This document shows, piece by piece, positions 46,580-55,813 of a stretch of 64,000 nt of DNA. Below the pieces are notes generated by a model. It worked only from the letters and a program-made list of their open reading frames with translations. It did no database searches and was not told where the DNA came from. The position numbers were made by a program, and so were the translations under genes. Within the stretch, counting starts at the first letter, position 1. The number at the start of each line of letters is the position of its first letter. The stretch comes from Lacinutrix sp. (GTDB lineage Bacteria > Bacteroidota > Bacteroidia > Flavobacteriales > Flavobacteriaceae): assembly GCF_029238095.1 (NCBI RefSeq), contig NZ_JAQWGS010000002.1:1-64000 (forward strand), read 5' to 3'.

Positions 46580-47971
46580 TTAATAATGAAAATGTTCACT
46601 CTCCTTCACAAAAGGATTTCTTGTAGGTGTTAAAGGAGCTTTTGACAGCGCTGTAAACACAATAAAGATAAATAATCCTGCAAAGAATAACATTGAACAA
46701 ATTTCTGGAACACCAATATACCATTGGTCTCCTACTGTTGCTGGCATTATCATATTGAAAACATCAATATAATGACCAGCTAATATTACAATACCTGTCA
46801 TCACTATAAACCAAGGAATACGTTTGTAATCACTATTCATTAATAATAATAATGGAAAGATAAAGTTCATTGCCAACATTCCAAAAAAAGGTAATTTATA
46901 GTCTTCAATTCTAGTGACAAAGTAAGTTACTTCTTCTGGAATATTTGAATACCAGATCAACATAAATTGAGAGAACCATAAATACGTCCAGAAAATACTG
47001 AATGCAAACATGAATTTTGCTAAATCATGGAAATGGCTATCATTTACTTTTGGTAATAAGCCTTTAGTTTTCAAGTATAACGCTATAAATGCTATCGTTG
47101 TTACAGCACAAACCATCATACCAGCAAACACGTACCATCCAAATAATGTAGAGAACCAGTGTGGATCTACACTCATAATCCAATCCCAAGACATCATAGA
47201 TTCTGTGTAAATAAAGAATACTAAAAATGCTGCCGAAATACGGAATGTTTTCTTAAAGTTTTTGTTATCGTCTGCTTTATCTTGAGCAATTGAAAATTTT
47301 CTAGAAAAGTATCTGTATAATGACCAACCACCAATAAAAATTAAACCTCTAATTGCAAATCCCCAAATATTTAACCAACCTGTTTTCCCTTGGATTAATT
47401 TATCATGTGCGACAACGTCTGGATCCATCCAAACAAAAATATTATAATGACCAATGGTACCAGATGCCACTGCTATGGCTAAAAGTATTAGAGCTCCTGG
47501 AAATAAATAAGCTGTTATGCCTTCCATTACTCTTAGTAGTAGAGGTGACCAACCAGCTTGAGAGGCATATTGGATAGCATAGAATGCTAGTACGCCTAAA
47601 GATATCATCATAAAAAAGAAAGCAGCAATATAGAATGCAGACCAAGGTCTGTTGTGCATTGCGTGCATGACATGATTTACATGCTTGGTATGCTCATCTA
47701 CAACCTCATGAGAATTACCTACTGCGTGTTTGTCTTCTCCGTGAGCATCAACAGCTGCATGAGTATCATGACTACTAGTTTCATCTGCTTGATGATTTTC
47801 AGTTTCACCGTGACCATTAGAACCACCATGATGAGATTCATTTGCTAGCATGTTTTCGACTTCTTCAAATGTTACATGAGAAGTGTAGAAACTATAACTA
47901 ACACCTATTGCTCCAACGACCATTAAAATGATTGCAGTTAATCTTAGTCTATTTGAAATTTTGTATTCCAT
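46580..47971 (-). CDS. actF: Alternative complex III subunit ActF
   Basis: This 463-residue integral membrane protein has about ten helices and matches the ActF (quinol:cytochrome c oxidoreductase) subunit of alternative complex III, a relative of the NrfD-like ActC. Segments such as ESMMSWDWIMSVDPHWFSTLFGWYVFAGMM are typical. The loop at residues 47-106 between helix 1 and helix 2 carries 14 His and many acidic residues. It follows actE by 21 bp and precedes coxII. Confidence 0.92.
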   Translation of the reverse strand: MEYKISNRLRLTAIILMVVGAIGVSYSFYTSHVTFEEVENMLANESHHGGSNGHGETENHQADETSSHDTHAAVDAHGEDKHAVGNSHEVVDEHTKHVNHVMHAMHNRPWSAFYIAAFFFMMISLGVLAFYAIQYASQAGWSPLLLRVMEGITAYLFPGALILLAIAVASGTIGHYNIFVWMDPDVVAHDKLIQGKTGWLNIWGFAIRGLIFIGGWSLYRYFSRKFSIAQDKADDNKNFKKTFRISAAFLVFFIYTESMMSWDWIMSVDPHWFSTLFGWYVFAGMMVCAVTTIAFIALYLKTKGLLPKVNDSHFHDLAKFMFAFSIFWTYLWFSQFMLIWYSNIPEEVTYFVTRIEDYKLPFFGMLAMNFIFPLLLLMNSDYKRIPWFIVMTGIVILAGHYIDVFNMIMPATVGDQWYIGVPEICSMLFFAGLFIFIVFTALSKAPLTPTRNPFVKESEHFHY

Positions 47972-47992
47972 TATATAATCTTTAACTAAATC

Positions 47993-48550
47993 TTATTTTT
48001 CTAAATCCGCTTTCAATTTCATAACATATGAAACTACTTGCCAACGCTCTTCTCTATTTAATTGATTTGAATAAGAGCCCATAGCATTTTTACCGTAATA
48101 AATAGTATGATAAACACTACCTTCTGTTATAGCTCTTCCGGCGTCATCGTAACTTGGTATACCAAGGATTTTTTCTCTTTGGACTAACTTCCCTTTACCA
48201 TCACCTTTATTACCATGGCAAATACCACAATAAATATTGTATAACTCTTTACCTCTAGGTTCGTCAATTTGTGTAGAATCTAAAACACTTTTTAAATTTG
48301 CTTTAGCCTCATTGTAACCTTCGGTAGTATTATCAATATCGAAAGGCGTATAACCTCTTGGTATTGTTCCTTCTGCTGGTAATTGTGCTTCTACACCATT
48401 AGCAAATGCGTCAGATTCTTGATACGTTTCGTAAGCAACTGATTCATACATATTAGGCATGAACTCGTAATTAGGTCTTGAATTCTTTTGACAAGAAGCA
48501 AAAGACACTAAAACTATAGCTAATATTGTTATTTTAATAATACTCTTCAT
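47993..48550 (-). CDS. actE: Alternative complex III monoheme cytochrome c subunit ActE
   Basis: This 185-residue lipoprotein has signal SFASC (lipobox Cys at about residue 20), the conserved segment PNMYESVAYETY and one heme c site CGICH, with a probable distal Met in KNAMGSYSNQL. ActE passes electrons from ActA to the oxidase or to soluble cytochrome. It lies 9 bp after actD and 21 bp before actF. Confidence 0.94.
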   Translation of the reverse strand: MKSIIKITILAIVLVSFASCQKNSRPNYEFMPNMYESVAYETYQESDAFANGVEAQLPAEGTIPRGYTPFDIDNTTEGYNEAKANLKSVLDSTQIDEPRGKELYNIYCGICHGNKGDGKGKLVQREKILGIPSYDDAGRAITEGSVYHTIYYGKNAMGSYSNQLNREERWQVVSYVMKLKADLEK

Positions 48551-48559
48551 TTTGTATAA

Positions 48560-49090
48560 TTAATGCGCGTTATCTACTACGTTAATTTCAACAGCACCAG
48601 TTTGTGAAAGTAAATCTTGTAATTCTTTTTCATTACCATGAATAGGGATTTCCATTAAAAAATGATCATCAGTTGTTCTTGGGTCTGGATTTTCTGCTTT
48701 TTTAAATGGCCACATTCTACTACGTAAATAAAATGTTATTACCATTAAGTGTGCTGCAAAGAATACTGTTAATTCGAACATAATTGGTACAAATGCAGGC
48801 ATATTCTCTAAATAGCTAAAGCTTGGTTTACCACCTATATTTTGTGGCCAATCTTCTATCATAATAAAATTCATCATTAATGTCGCTACTGCTAAACCTA
48901 CACAACCGTACATAAATGCTGCGATTGCTATTCTTGTCGGCGCTAAACCCATAGCCTTGTCTAGCCCATGGACTGGAAATGGCGTATATATTTCTTCAAT
49001 GTGATGTCTTTCGGCTTTGACCTTCTTTACTGCAGCCAATAACACATCGTCATCGTTATAAATAGCGTGAATTACTTTTGAAGCTTCCAT
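48560..49090 (-). CDS. actD: Alternative complex III subunit ActD (DUF3341)
   Basis: This 176-residue protein matches DUF3341: an N-terminal soluble part (IHAIYNDDDVLLAAVKKVK, HHIEEIYTPFPVHGLDKAMGL) and two membrane helices (about 55-77 and 99-118), followed by a short cytoplasmic end. ActD sits beside ActC and ActF in the ACIII structure. It is 3 bp downstream of actC. Confidence 0.94.
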   Translation of the reverse strand: MEASKVIHAIYNDDDVLLAAVKKVKAERHHIEEIYTPFPVHGLDKAMGLAPTRIAIAAFMYGCVGLAVATLMMNFIMIEDWPQNIGGKPSFSYLENMPAFVPIMFELTVFFAAHLMVITFYLRSRMWPFKKAENPDPRTTDDHFLMEIPIHGNEKELQDLLSQTGAVEINVVDNAH

Positions 49091-49093
49091 ATG

Positions 49094-50554
49094 CTACTCT
49101 TTATTATTTTTTTGTTCTTTAATATCAACATTAGATGTTCTAACATCTGCACCTGTACCAACTAAACTGTCTCCTCTATCTCTGATGGTTTTATATCTGT
49201 CTCCTGAAGACTTTAAAATGGTCTTAACCTCTGCTTGTGCAATAACTGGGAATGTTCTTGAATACAGTAAGAATAATACGAAAAAGAATCCTATTGTTCC
49301 TATAAATATTCCAATATCTACAAATGTAGGAGAGAACATTGTCCAAGAAGATGGCAAATAATCTCTATGTAACGATGTTACAATAATTACAAAACGCTCA
49401 AACCACATTCCTATGTTTACCACTATTGATATAGCAAAAGAGAACATAATACTTGTACGTAATTTTTTGAACCACATGAACTGTGGAGAAAACACGTTAC
49501 AAGACATCATTGCCCAATAAGCCCACCAGTATGGTCCTGTAGCTCTATTAAGGAAAGCGTATTGCTCATACTCCACTCCTGAATACCATGCAACAAACAA
49601 CTCTGTAATATATGCTACACCTACTATAGAACCTGTAATCATGATTACAATGTTCATTAACTCTATGTGTTGTACTGTAATATAATCTTCCAAGCTACAC
49701 ACTTTTCTCATTATTATAAGAAGCGTATTTACCATAGCGAATCCAGAAAAAATTGCTCCTGCAACAAAGTAAGGTGGGAATATAGTTGTATGCCAACCAG
49801 GTATTACTGATGTTGCGAAATCAAAAGATACAATCGTGTGTACAGAAAGTACTAGTGGAGTTGCTAAACCTGCAAGTACTAAAGATACTTCTTCAAAACG
49901 TTGCCAATCTTTTGCTCTACCAGTCCAACCAAAACTTAATAAACTATAAATCTTCTTTTGAAAAGGTTTAATTGCTCTATCTCTAAGCATTGCAAAATCT
50001 GGTAATAAACCTGTCCACCAAAAGACTAATGATACTGATAAGTATGTTGAAATTGCAAATACATCCCAAAGTAAAGGAGAGTTAAAGTTAACCCATAGCG
50101 ATCCAAATTGATTAGGAATTGGTAATACCCAATATGCTAACCATGGACGGCCCATGTGAATAATTGGAAATAAACCCGCTTGAACTACTGAAAAAATCGT
50201 CATTGCTTCTGCAGAACGGTTAATTGCCATTCTCCATTTTTGACGGAATAATAATAGTACTGCAGAAATTAATGTTCCTGCGTGACCAATACCAACCCAC
50301 CAAACGAAGTTAGTAATATCCCAAGCCCAACCAACTGTCTTGTTTAATCCCCAAGTTCCAATACCAGTAGATATTGTATAAACCATACATCCAACTCCCC
50401 AAAGAAAAGCAACTAATGCGATTGAAAATACAATCCACCATTGTTTGTTTGCTTTTCCTTCTACAGGTGCTGCGATATCTACAGTTACATCGTGGTACGA
50501 TTTGTTGCCTGTAACTAAAGGTCTTCTAATAGGTGCTTCGTAATGAGACGCCAT
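49094..50554 (-). CDS. actC: Alternative complex III subunit ActC (NrfD family)
   Basis: This 486-residue NrfD/PsrC-type protein has about ten membrane helices and the motif FVWWVGIGHAGTLISAVLLLFRQKWR near helix 2, where menaquinol is oxidised in characterised ACIII. The C-terminal tail is hydrophilic. It begins 34 bp after actB. Confidence 0.95.
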   Translation of the reverse strand: MASHYEAPIRRPLVTGNKSYHDVTVDIAAPVEGKANKQWWIVFSIALVAFLWGVGCMVYTISTGIGTWGLNKTVGWAWDITNFVWWVGIGHAGTLISAVLLLFRQKWRMAINRSAEAMTIFSVVQAGLFPIIHMGRPWLAYWVLPIPNQFGSLWVNFNSPLLWDVFAISTYLSVSLVFWWTGLLPDFAMLRDRAIKPFQKKIYSLLSFGWTGRAKDWQRFEEVSLVLAGLATPLVLSVHTIVSFDFATSVIPGWHTTIFPPYFVAGAIFSGFAMVNTLLIIMRKVCSLEDYITVQHIELMNIVIMITGSIVGVAYITELFVAWYSGVEYEQYAFLNRATGPYWWAYWAMMSCNVFSPQFMWFKKLRTSIMFSFAISIVVNIGMWFERFVIIVTSLHRDYLPSSWTMFSPTFVDIGIFIGTIGFFFVLFLLYSRTFPVIAQAEVKTILKSSGDRYKTIRDRGDSLVGTGADVRTSNVDIKEQKNNKE

Positions 50555-50588
50555 AATCCTTTTATAAGTATTCGTTAATTAATTCTTT

Positions 50589-53500
50589 TTATGCTTTCGT
50601 GTTTCTCACTTTAGTATGATACTGAACATTAGGTTTAGTACCAACACTTTCTAGTAAGTGATACATACGATCGTCTTCTAAAAGTTTTGCAACTTTGCTT
50701 TCTTTGTCGTTAATATCTCCAAACACCATCGCTCCATTGCTACAAGCAGAAGAACAAGCTGTTTGGAATTCTCCATCTTTAATAACACGTCCATCACGTT
50801 TTGCATCAAGAATTGTTTTTTGTGTTTTTTGAATACACATAGAACATTTTTCCATGACACCACGAGAACGTACTGTTACATCTGGATTAATTACCATTCT
50901 ACCTAAGTCGTCATTCATAAAGTAATCGAACTCATCATTTCCATTATAAAGGAACCAGTTGAAACGACGCACTTTATAAGGGCAGTTGTTTGCACAATAT
51001 CTTGTACCTACACAACGATTGTAAGCCATATGGTTTTGGCCTTGACGACCATGTGATGTTGCAGCTACTGGACATACAGTCTCACAAGGAGCATGATTAC
51101 AGTGCTGACACATTACTGGTTGAAAAGCAACTTGTGGGTTATCTGAAGCAATTTCTAATTCTCCAAATCCTCCTAAAGAACCATTTTCACTAAATAAACC
51201 TAAACCATCGAAACCTTCTTTCTTAGCATCATCAGCTGCAAAAGACTCTTCAGAAGAATAATATCTATCAATACGTAACCAATGCATATCGCGACTTCTA
51301 CGTATTTCTTCTTTTCCTACAACAGGAACATTGTTTTCTGCATGACATGCAATTACACATGCTCCACAACCTGTACAAGCATTTAAATCAATAGACAAGT
51401 TAAAGTGATGACCAATAGAACGATCAAATTCATCCCATAAATCTACCTCTGGAGATGTTACTTCTACTTCCTCGTGATTTAAAGATACTGTTGGTATTGC
51501 ATTCCATACAGTTCTGTCACTTGTGTTAAAAATCTCTAATGTTGTTTCTTTAATAATGTCTCCACGACCCATTAAAGTATTTTGTAACTGTACACAAGCA
51601 AACTCATGCATTCCTACGGCCTTAGTTACTGTAATATCTTGTATAGTGTTAAAACCTTGGTATAATTTATAAGCATTAACACCTGTTTGCATTTCTTCTT
51701 TTAAACCTGCAGATCTTCCATAACCAAGAGCCAAACCTACAGAACCTGTTGCTTGACCTGGTTGGATAATTACGGGAACTGTTAATTTATTACCGTTAAC
51801 AGTAATTTCAGCGTAACTACCATTTAAAGCACCTGTTGCTTCATGCTCGTTTACTAATTCTAAGCGTTTAGCATCTGCGGCAGAAACTGTTAAATAGTTA
51901 TCCCAAGAAGTTCTTGTAATTGGATCAGGAAATTCTTGTAACCATGGGTTGTTAGCTTGTTGTCCGTCTCCCATTCCTACTTTAGTATATAAAGTAAGCT
52001 CCATTCCTTTTGAAGTTGCACTAGTCGCTAAAGCTCTAGCTGCACTTCCAGAAGGTGTCTCAACATTATCTTGTGATGCTTCTACAGTATCATCAACTAC
52101 ATCACTAGAAGATTGAGATATAAAAGACCCATCATGTAACGCTTGGTTAAATGATGCTCCCTCAAGAATTTCAGAATTCCAAAGTGTTTTAACATAATCG
52201 CTATACTTAACATCATTTCCATTCCATAGCAATAAAACTTCTTGAAATTGTTTTGTATCAAATAAAGGACGAATGGTAGGCTGAATTAATCCGAAATGGC
52301 CTTTCTTTATTTCTACATCTCCCCAACTTTCTAGGTAGTGAGGTGCAGCTGCAATATATTGCGAAGCTAAGGCTGTTTCGTCTGCTTTCATAGAGAAAGC
52401 TACAGATAAATCTGTGTTTTTTAATCCTTCAGCAAAATCTGAAGCATTTGGTAAAGTATATAGTGGATTTACTCCACTCATGATAAGAGCTCCTACTTTT
52501 CCTGCTTTCATATCAGCAATTAAAGTCATTACAGCCTTATCATTTCCTTGTCTTGTTCTTATTGGTTTTTTTGGATTAAACGCTTTACTCTCAAGCTTTT
52601 CGTTTATCTCTAAAACAACAGTTTGTGCATTTACATCTTGAATACCTGTAACCACAACACCATTTCTTCCAGCTTTATCTAACTCAGAAGCTGTTGCTTG
52701 TACTTCTTTCTCTATGTGCGCTGGCAAGCTACCTGAAAAAGCACCACCAACAATTAGGCTATGTAATTTTGCTAAAGCTAATTTTTGCTGACTTGGTGTT
52801 AAAGGCACACGCTTATCTGCATTTGCACCTGCAAGAGACATATTAGATTCGAATTGAATATGACGGGACATTTTACCATTTTTAGGAATTCGTCCTTTTG
52901 AATATCCGGAATCAAAACCACCACCTTGCCAATCACCTAAGAAATCTGCTCCAAAGGCTACAATTGTAGAAGCTATAGAAAAATCGTAATCTGCTAATCC
53001 TCTTTCGTTATATTTTGTTTGAAAAGCATCTAGTGCAGCAGACTCTGAAACAGCGTCGTAAACCACATGCTTAGCATTTAAATATTTTTCTTTAAATTCT
53101 GAAATTAACTTACTTGTAGATGGACTAGCATACGTTTGTGTTAAAAACACGATTTGCTTTCCAGCTTCTTTAGTCGCATTTAATTTTTGAGTCGTTTCTG
53201 AAGTAAAAGTAGACCAAGAAATAGGATTTTCACCTTTCATAGGAGATTGCACTCTTAAACTATCGTATAGTCCTAAAACCGATGCATTAACTCTAGCATT
53301 TGCACCACCATTAGTTGCAGCAAGGTTATTGTTTTCGATTTTGATTGGACGACCTTCTCGAGTTTTTACTAAAACACTTGCAAAATCAAAACCATCTGCA
53401 ATAGTTGTTGCATAATAGTTAGCTACACCAGGAATAATAGAGTCTGGTTGCACTACATAAGGAATTGATTTAATTACTGGTCCTTCGCAGGCAGCTAAAG

Positions 53501-53696
53501 AAGCTGCAGCAGTACTAAAACCAACATACTTTAAGAAATCACGACGCGTAGTAGACGAAGCCTCTAATGTTTCCTTGTCTCCAAGAAATTCATCTGTAGG
53601 AATTTCGTTTACAAATTCGTTTTGTTTTAGCGTCTCAACAATAGAGCTTTCTTTTAGCTCTTCAACACTTTTCCAGTATTTCTTGTTTGATGACAT
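50589..53696 (-). CDS. actB: Alternative complex III subunit ActB (molybdopterin-oxidoreductase-like, Fe-S)
   Basis: This 1035-residue protein fuses a molybdopterin-oxidoreductase-like domain (about 1-740, with no pterin in characterised ACIII) to a ferredoxin-like domain. The Tat-like signal RRDFLKYVGFSTAAASLAAC is at about 51-70, internal as usual for this family. The Cys groups CTGCGACVIACHAENNVP, CQHCNHAPCETVCP, CVGTRYCANNCP and CSMCIQ/CSSACSNGA supply ligands for four clusters. It faces the periplasm and links ActC with ActA. It lies 126 bp after actA. Confidence 0.95.
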   Translation of the reverse strand: MSSNKKYWKSVEELKESSIVETLKQNEFVNEIPTDEFLGDKETLEASSTTRRDFLKYVGFSTAAASLAACEGPVIKSIPYVVQPDSIIPGVANYYATTIADGFDFASVLVKTREGRPIKIENNNLAATNGGANARVNASVLGLYDSLRVQSPMKGENPISWSTFTSETTQKLNATKEAGKQIVFLTQTYASPSTSKLISEFKEKYLNAKHVVYDAVSESAALDAFQTKYNERGLADYDFSIASTIVAFGADFLGDWQGGGFDSGYSKGRIPKNGKMSRHIQFESNMSLAGANADKRVPLTPSQQKLALAKLHSLIVGGAFSGSLPAHIEKEVQATASELDKAGRNGVVVTGIQDVNAQTVVLEINEKLESKAFNPKKPIRTRQGNDKAVMTLIADMKAGKVGALIMSGVNPLYTLPNASDFAEGLKNTDLSVAFSMKADETALASQYIAAAPHYLESWGDVEIKKGHFGLIQPTIRPLFDTKQFQEVLLLWNGNDVKYSDYVKTLWNSEILEGASFNQALHDGSFISQSSSDVVDDTVEASQDNVETPSGSAARALATSATSKGMELTLYTKVGMGDGQQANNPWLQEFPDPITRTSWDNYLTVSAADAKRLELVNEHEATGALNGSYAEITVNGNKLTVPVIIQPGQATGSVGLALGYGRSAGLKEEMQTGVNAYKLYQGFNTIQDITVTKAVGMHEFACVQLQNTLMGRGDIIKETTLEIFNTSDRTVWNAIPTVSLNHEEVEVTSPEVDLWDEFDRSIGHHFNLSIDLNACTGCGACVIACHAENNVPVVGKEEIRRSRDMHWLRIDRYYSSEESFAADDAKKEGFDGLGLFSENGSLGGFGELEIASDNPQVAFQPVMCQHCNHAPCETVCPVAATSHGRQGQNHMAYNRCVGTRYCANNCPYKVRRFNWFLYNGNDEFDYFMNDDLGRMVINPDVTVRSRGVMEKCSMCIQKTQKTILDAKRDGRVIKDGEFQTACSSACSNGAMVFGDINDKESKVAKLLEDDRMYHLLESVGTKPNVQYHTKVRNTKA

Positions 53697-53822
53697 ATTA
53701 TATAATTGAATTACTTCTTAATTTATTTATAACTTTTTCACTTAAAACACTCAGACAAGCCTAGTGTGACAAAACTTTCTCTTTAGAGACTCCTATGTCA
53801 AAGGAGTACTGTAAACTAATAT

Positions 53823-55163
53823 CTAGTAGTGACACTTACCACATTCTAATCCACCCATCTGCGCAGCAGTTAATTGCTCAACTCCATATTTTTTTGAGAG
53901 TTCCTCGTGAATTTTGGTATAGTACTCATTATCTTTTACCTTAACATTAGTTTCTCTGTGACAGTTAATACACCAACCCATTGTTAATGGAGAATATTGA
54001 TACATTACTTCCATTTCCTCAACAGGACCATGACAAGTTTGACACTCTACACCTGCAACACTAACGTGCTGAGAGTGGTTAAAGTAGGCAAAGTCAGGCA
54101 AATTGTGAATTCTAGTCCATTTTACTGGAGAGGTTTCACCTGTGTATTTTTGCTCTACATCATCCCATCCAACAGCTTTGTATAATTTTTTAATTTCTGC
54201 ATTATAATCTACACCATATTCTGCTAAACCTTCAGCTTGTGTTCCTTCAGCAACTTCATAAATAGATTTATGACAATTCATACATACGTTTAACGAAGGT
54301 ATCCCTGAATGTTTAGAAACTCTTGCAGATGAGTGACAGTATTTACAATCTATACCATTATCTCCTGCATGAATTCTATGAGAATAATGAATTTCTTGAA
54401 CTGGCTCGTAACCTTGGTTTACACCTACTTGCATAAAGTAACCATAAACGAAATAAGCAGAGGCCAATAAAAATAATATCGCAGTTACCAAAATTAAGAA
54501 TTGGTTTTCAACAAATGCTTTCCAAAGCGGCTTTCTTTTAGGTTGGTCTACTAATTCAACACCTTTTACTTCTGCAAAACTGCGCAATGTTTTGTTAACT
54601 AGGTATAACGCACCTGCTAATAGCGCAAACAAAAGCGCTAAAGCACCTAATATTAATCCGTTTGAGCTAGTATCGCTTTCTGGATTAGATCTATCATCAA
54701 CAACTTCTTCTTTTACAGGAGCTGGAGGCTCAGCACCAGTATATGCTAAAATATCATCAATATCTGTATTAGATAATTGAGGAAAAGCATTCATAGCAGT
54801 ACCACCATACTCATTGTAAATCTTGTTTGCATATGCATCACCAGATTTAATCATTCCTGCGCTATTCTTTATCCAAGCATAAAGCCATTCTCTGTCTAAA
54901 CCTTCACTATCTGCTAAACGCTGCTCTACATTACGTAAAGCAGGACCTGTCATTTTCTTATCTAATTTATGACAAGCTGCACAATTAGCATTAAATATTG
55001 CTTTTCCATTTACAGGGTCACCTTCTTGAGCAGAAAGAGCAGTAGAAAACGTTAACAAAAAAACTAAGCCTAAATGAAGAATATTAATGCCTAATTTGCG
55101 GTGAATCACCTTTTTCATATTGTTGATTGAATTTACTTCTAAACTTTGGTATGATTTTTTCAT
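53823..55163 (-). CDS. actA: Alternative complex III subunit ActA with additional N-terminal heme c domain
   Basis: This 446-residue protein has six CxxCH sites: CAACH (61-65) in an N-terminal class I cytochrome-like domain with a possible distal Met in YGGTAMNAFPQL, then CKYCH, CMNCH, CQTCH, CINCH and CGKCH in the pentaheme region typical of ActA. Two membrane segments (about 170-193 and 219-242) separate the parts. The ATG at 55163 and the in-frame ATG at 55118 are both possible; the second gives a cleaner signal peptide (MKKVIHRKLGINILHLGLVFLLTFS). A promoter element lies upstream of both. It is the first gene of the respiratory operon. Confidence 0.92.
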   Translation of the reverse strand: MKKSYQSLEVNSINNMKKVIHRKLGINILHLGLVFLLTFSTALSAQEGDPVNGKAIFNANCAACHKLDKKMTGPALRNVEQRLADSEGLDREWLYAWIKNSAGMIKSGDAYANKIYNEYGGTAMNAFPQLSNTDIDDILAYTGAEPPAPVKEEVVDDRSNPESDTSSNGLILGALALLFALLAGALYLVNKTLRSFAEVKGVELVDQPKRKPLWKAFVENQFLILVTAILFLLASAYFVYGYFMQVGVNQGYEPVQEIHYSHRIHAGDNGIDCKYCHSSARVSKHSGIPSLNVCMNCHKSIYEVAEGTQAEGLAEYGVDYNAEIKKLYKAVGWDDVEQKYTGETSPVKWTRIHNLPDFAYFNHSQHVSVAGVECQTCHGPVEEMEVMYQYSPLTMGWCINCHRETNVKVKDNEYYTKIHEELSKKYGVEQLTAAQMGGLECGKCHY

Positions 55164-55196
55164 CTATATCTAAAATACAGTTATAAAAAACTTACG

Positions 55197-55204
55197 CAAA
55201 AGTA
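55197..55204 (-). promoter_or_regulatory. Putative -7 promoter element for the ACIII-cox operon
   Basis: The minus strand reads TACTTTTG, a match to TAnnTTTG, 33 bp before the ATG at 55163. Confidence 0.5.
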
Positions 55205-55302
55205 ATACTTAAAGTCCATTTTTGAAATCTTAAATAAGTCTTAATTTATAATTTAGAAAAATTCTAAATAAGAAAAAGCACTTTTCTTTCGTTTATAACT
55301 TT

Positions 55303-55310
55303 TACATTTG
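55303..55310 (+). promoter_or_regulatory. Putative -7 promoter element for the SPOR gene
   Basis: TACATTTG matches TAnnTTTG and lies 19 bp before the ATG at 55330. Confidence 0.5.
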
Positions 55311-55329
55311 CATCATATATTTAACAACT

Positions 55330-55725
55330 ATGAATTTAAAAACATTAAAAACTCTATGTTTCTCTCTGGCTTTATTACTTTCTAGTAGTTTTGTTTTTGG
55401 ACAACAAGGTACTGTTGTTATTAATCAACAACCTGAAATTTCAACCTTATTAGAGTTGAAAAAAGAGATTAATATTGAAGAAGAGGATAACGATCGTTAT
55501 AAAATTCAAATTTATTCAGGGTCTAGACAAGAAGCTGAAAGTGTAGAGAACAATTTTGATAGCACATTTAATTCTTGGTCTTCAAAATTAGAATACGAAA
55601 CACCTAACTATAAAATATGGGTTGGAAGTTTTAGAACAAGACTAGAGGCCGAAAGAGCTTTAATAAAAATAAAGAAGAAATTTCCTAATGCTTTTATATT
55701 TAAGCCAAAGAAAAAAAGTAATTAG
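55330..55725 (+). CDS. Exported SPOR-domain protein
   Basis: This 131-residue protein has a signal peptide (ending FVFGQQ) and a C-terminal SPOR domain from about residue 56: RYKIQIYSGSRQEAESVENNF, then YKIWVGSFRTRLEAERALIKIKKKFPNAFIF. SPOR domains bind septal peptidoglycan lacking stem peptides, so a periplasmic or outer-membrane role in cell division or envelope is likely. It is a monocistronic gene with its own promoter element and terminator, divergent from the ACIII operon. Confidence 0.88.
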   Translation: MNLKTLKTLCFSLALLLSSSFVFGQQGTVVINQQPEISTLLELKKEINIEEEDNDRYKIQIYSGSRQEAESVENNFDSTFNSWSSKLEYETPNYKIWVGSFRTRLEAERALIKIKKKFPNAFIFKPKKKSN

Positions 55726-55744
55726 TAGTTTTCTTTAGAAATAA

Positions 55745-55778
55745 AAAAGCCGTTTTCAATTAATTGAAAACGGCTTTT
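55745..55778. terminator. Bidirectional terminator between SPOR gene and infB
   Basis: The 34-bp stretch is a perfect palindrome: AAAAGCCGTTTTCAATT (55745-55761) followed by its exact reverse complement. A and T arms allow termination of both convergent genes. Confidence 0.9.
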
Positions 55779-55813
55779 AGTTTTATAGATTCTTCGCTTA
55801 ACGATGAATCACA

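Noticed and set aside
53789-53807. Small hairpin between actA and actB
   Set aside because: The stem is only 6 bp (ACTCCT/AGGAGT) with a 7-base loop and no U-run, too weak to call a terminator.
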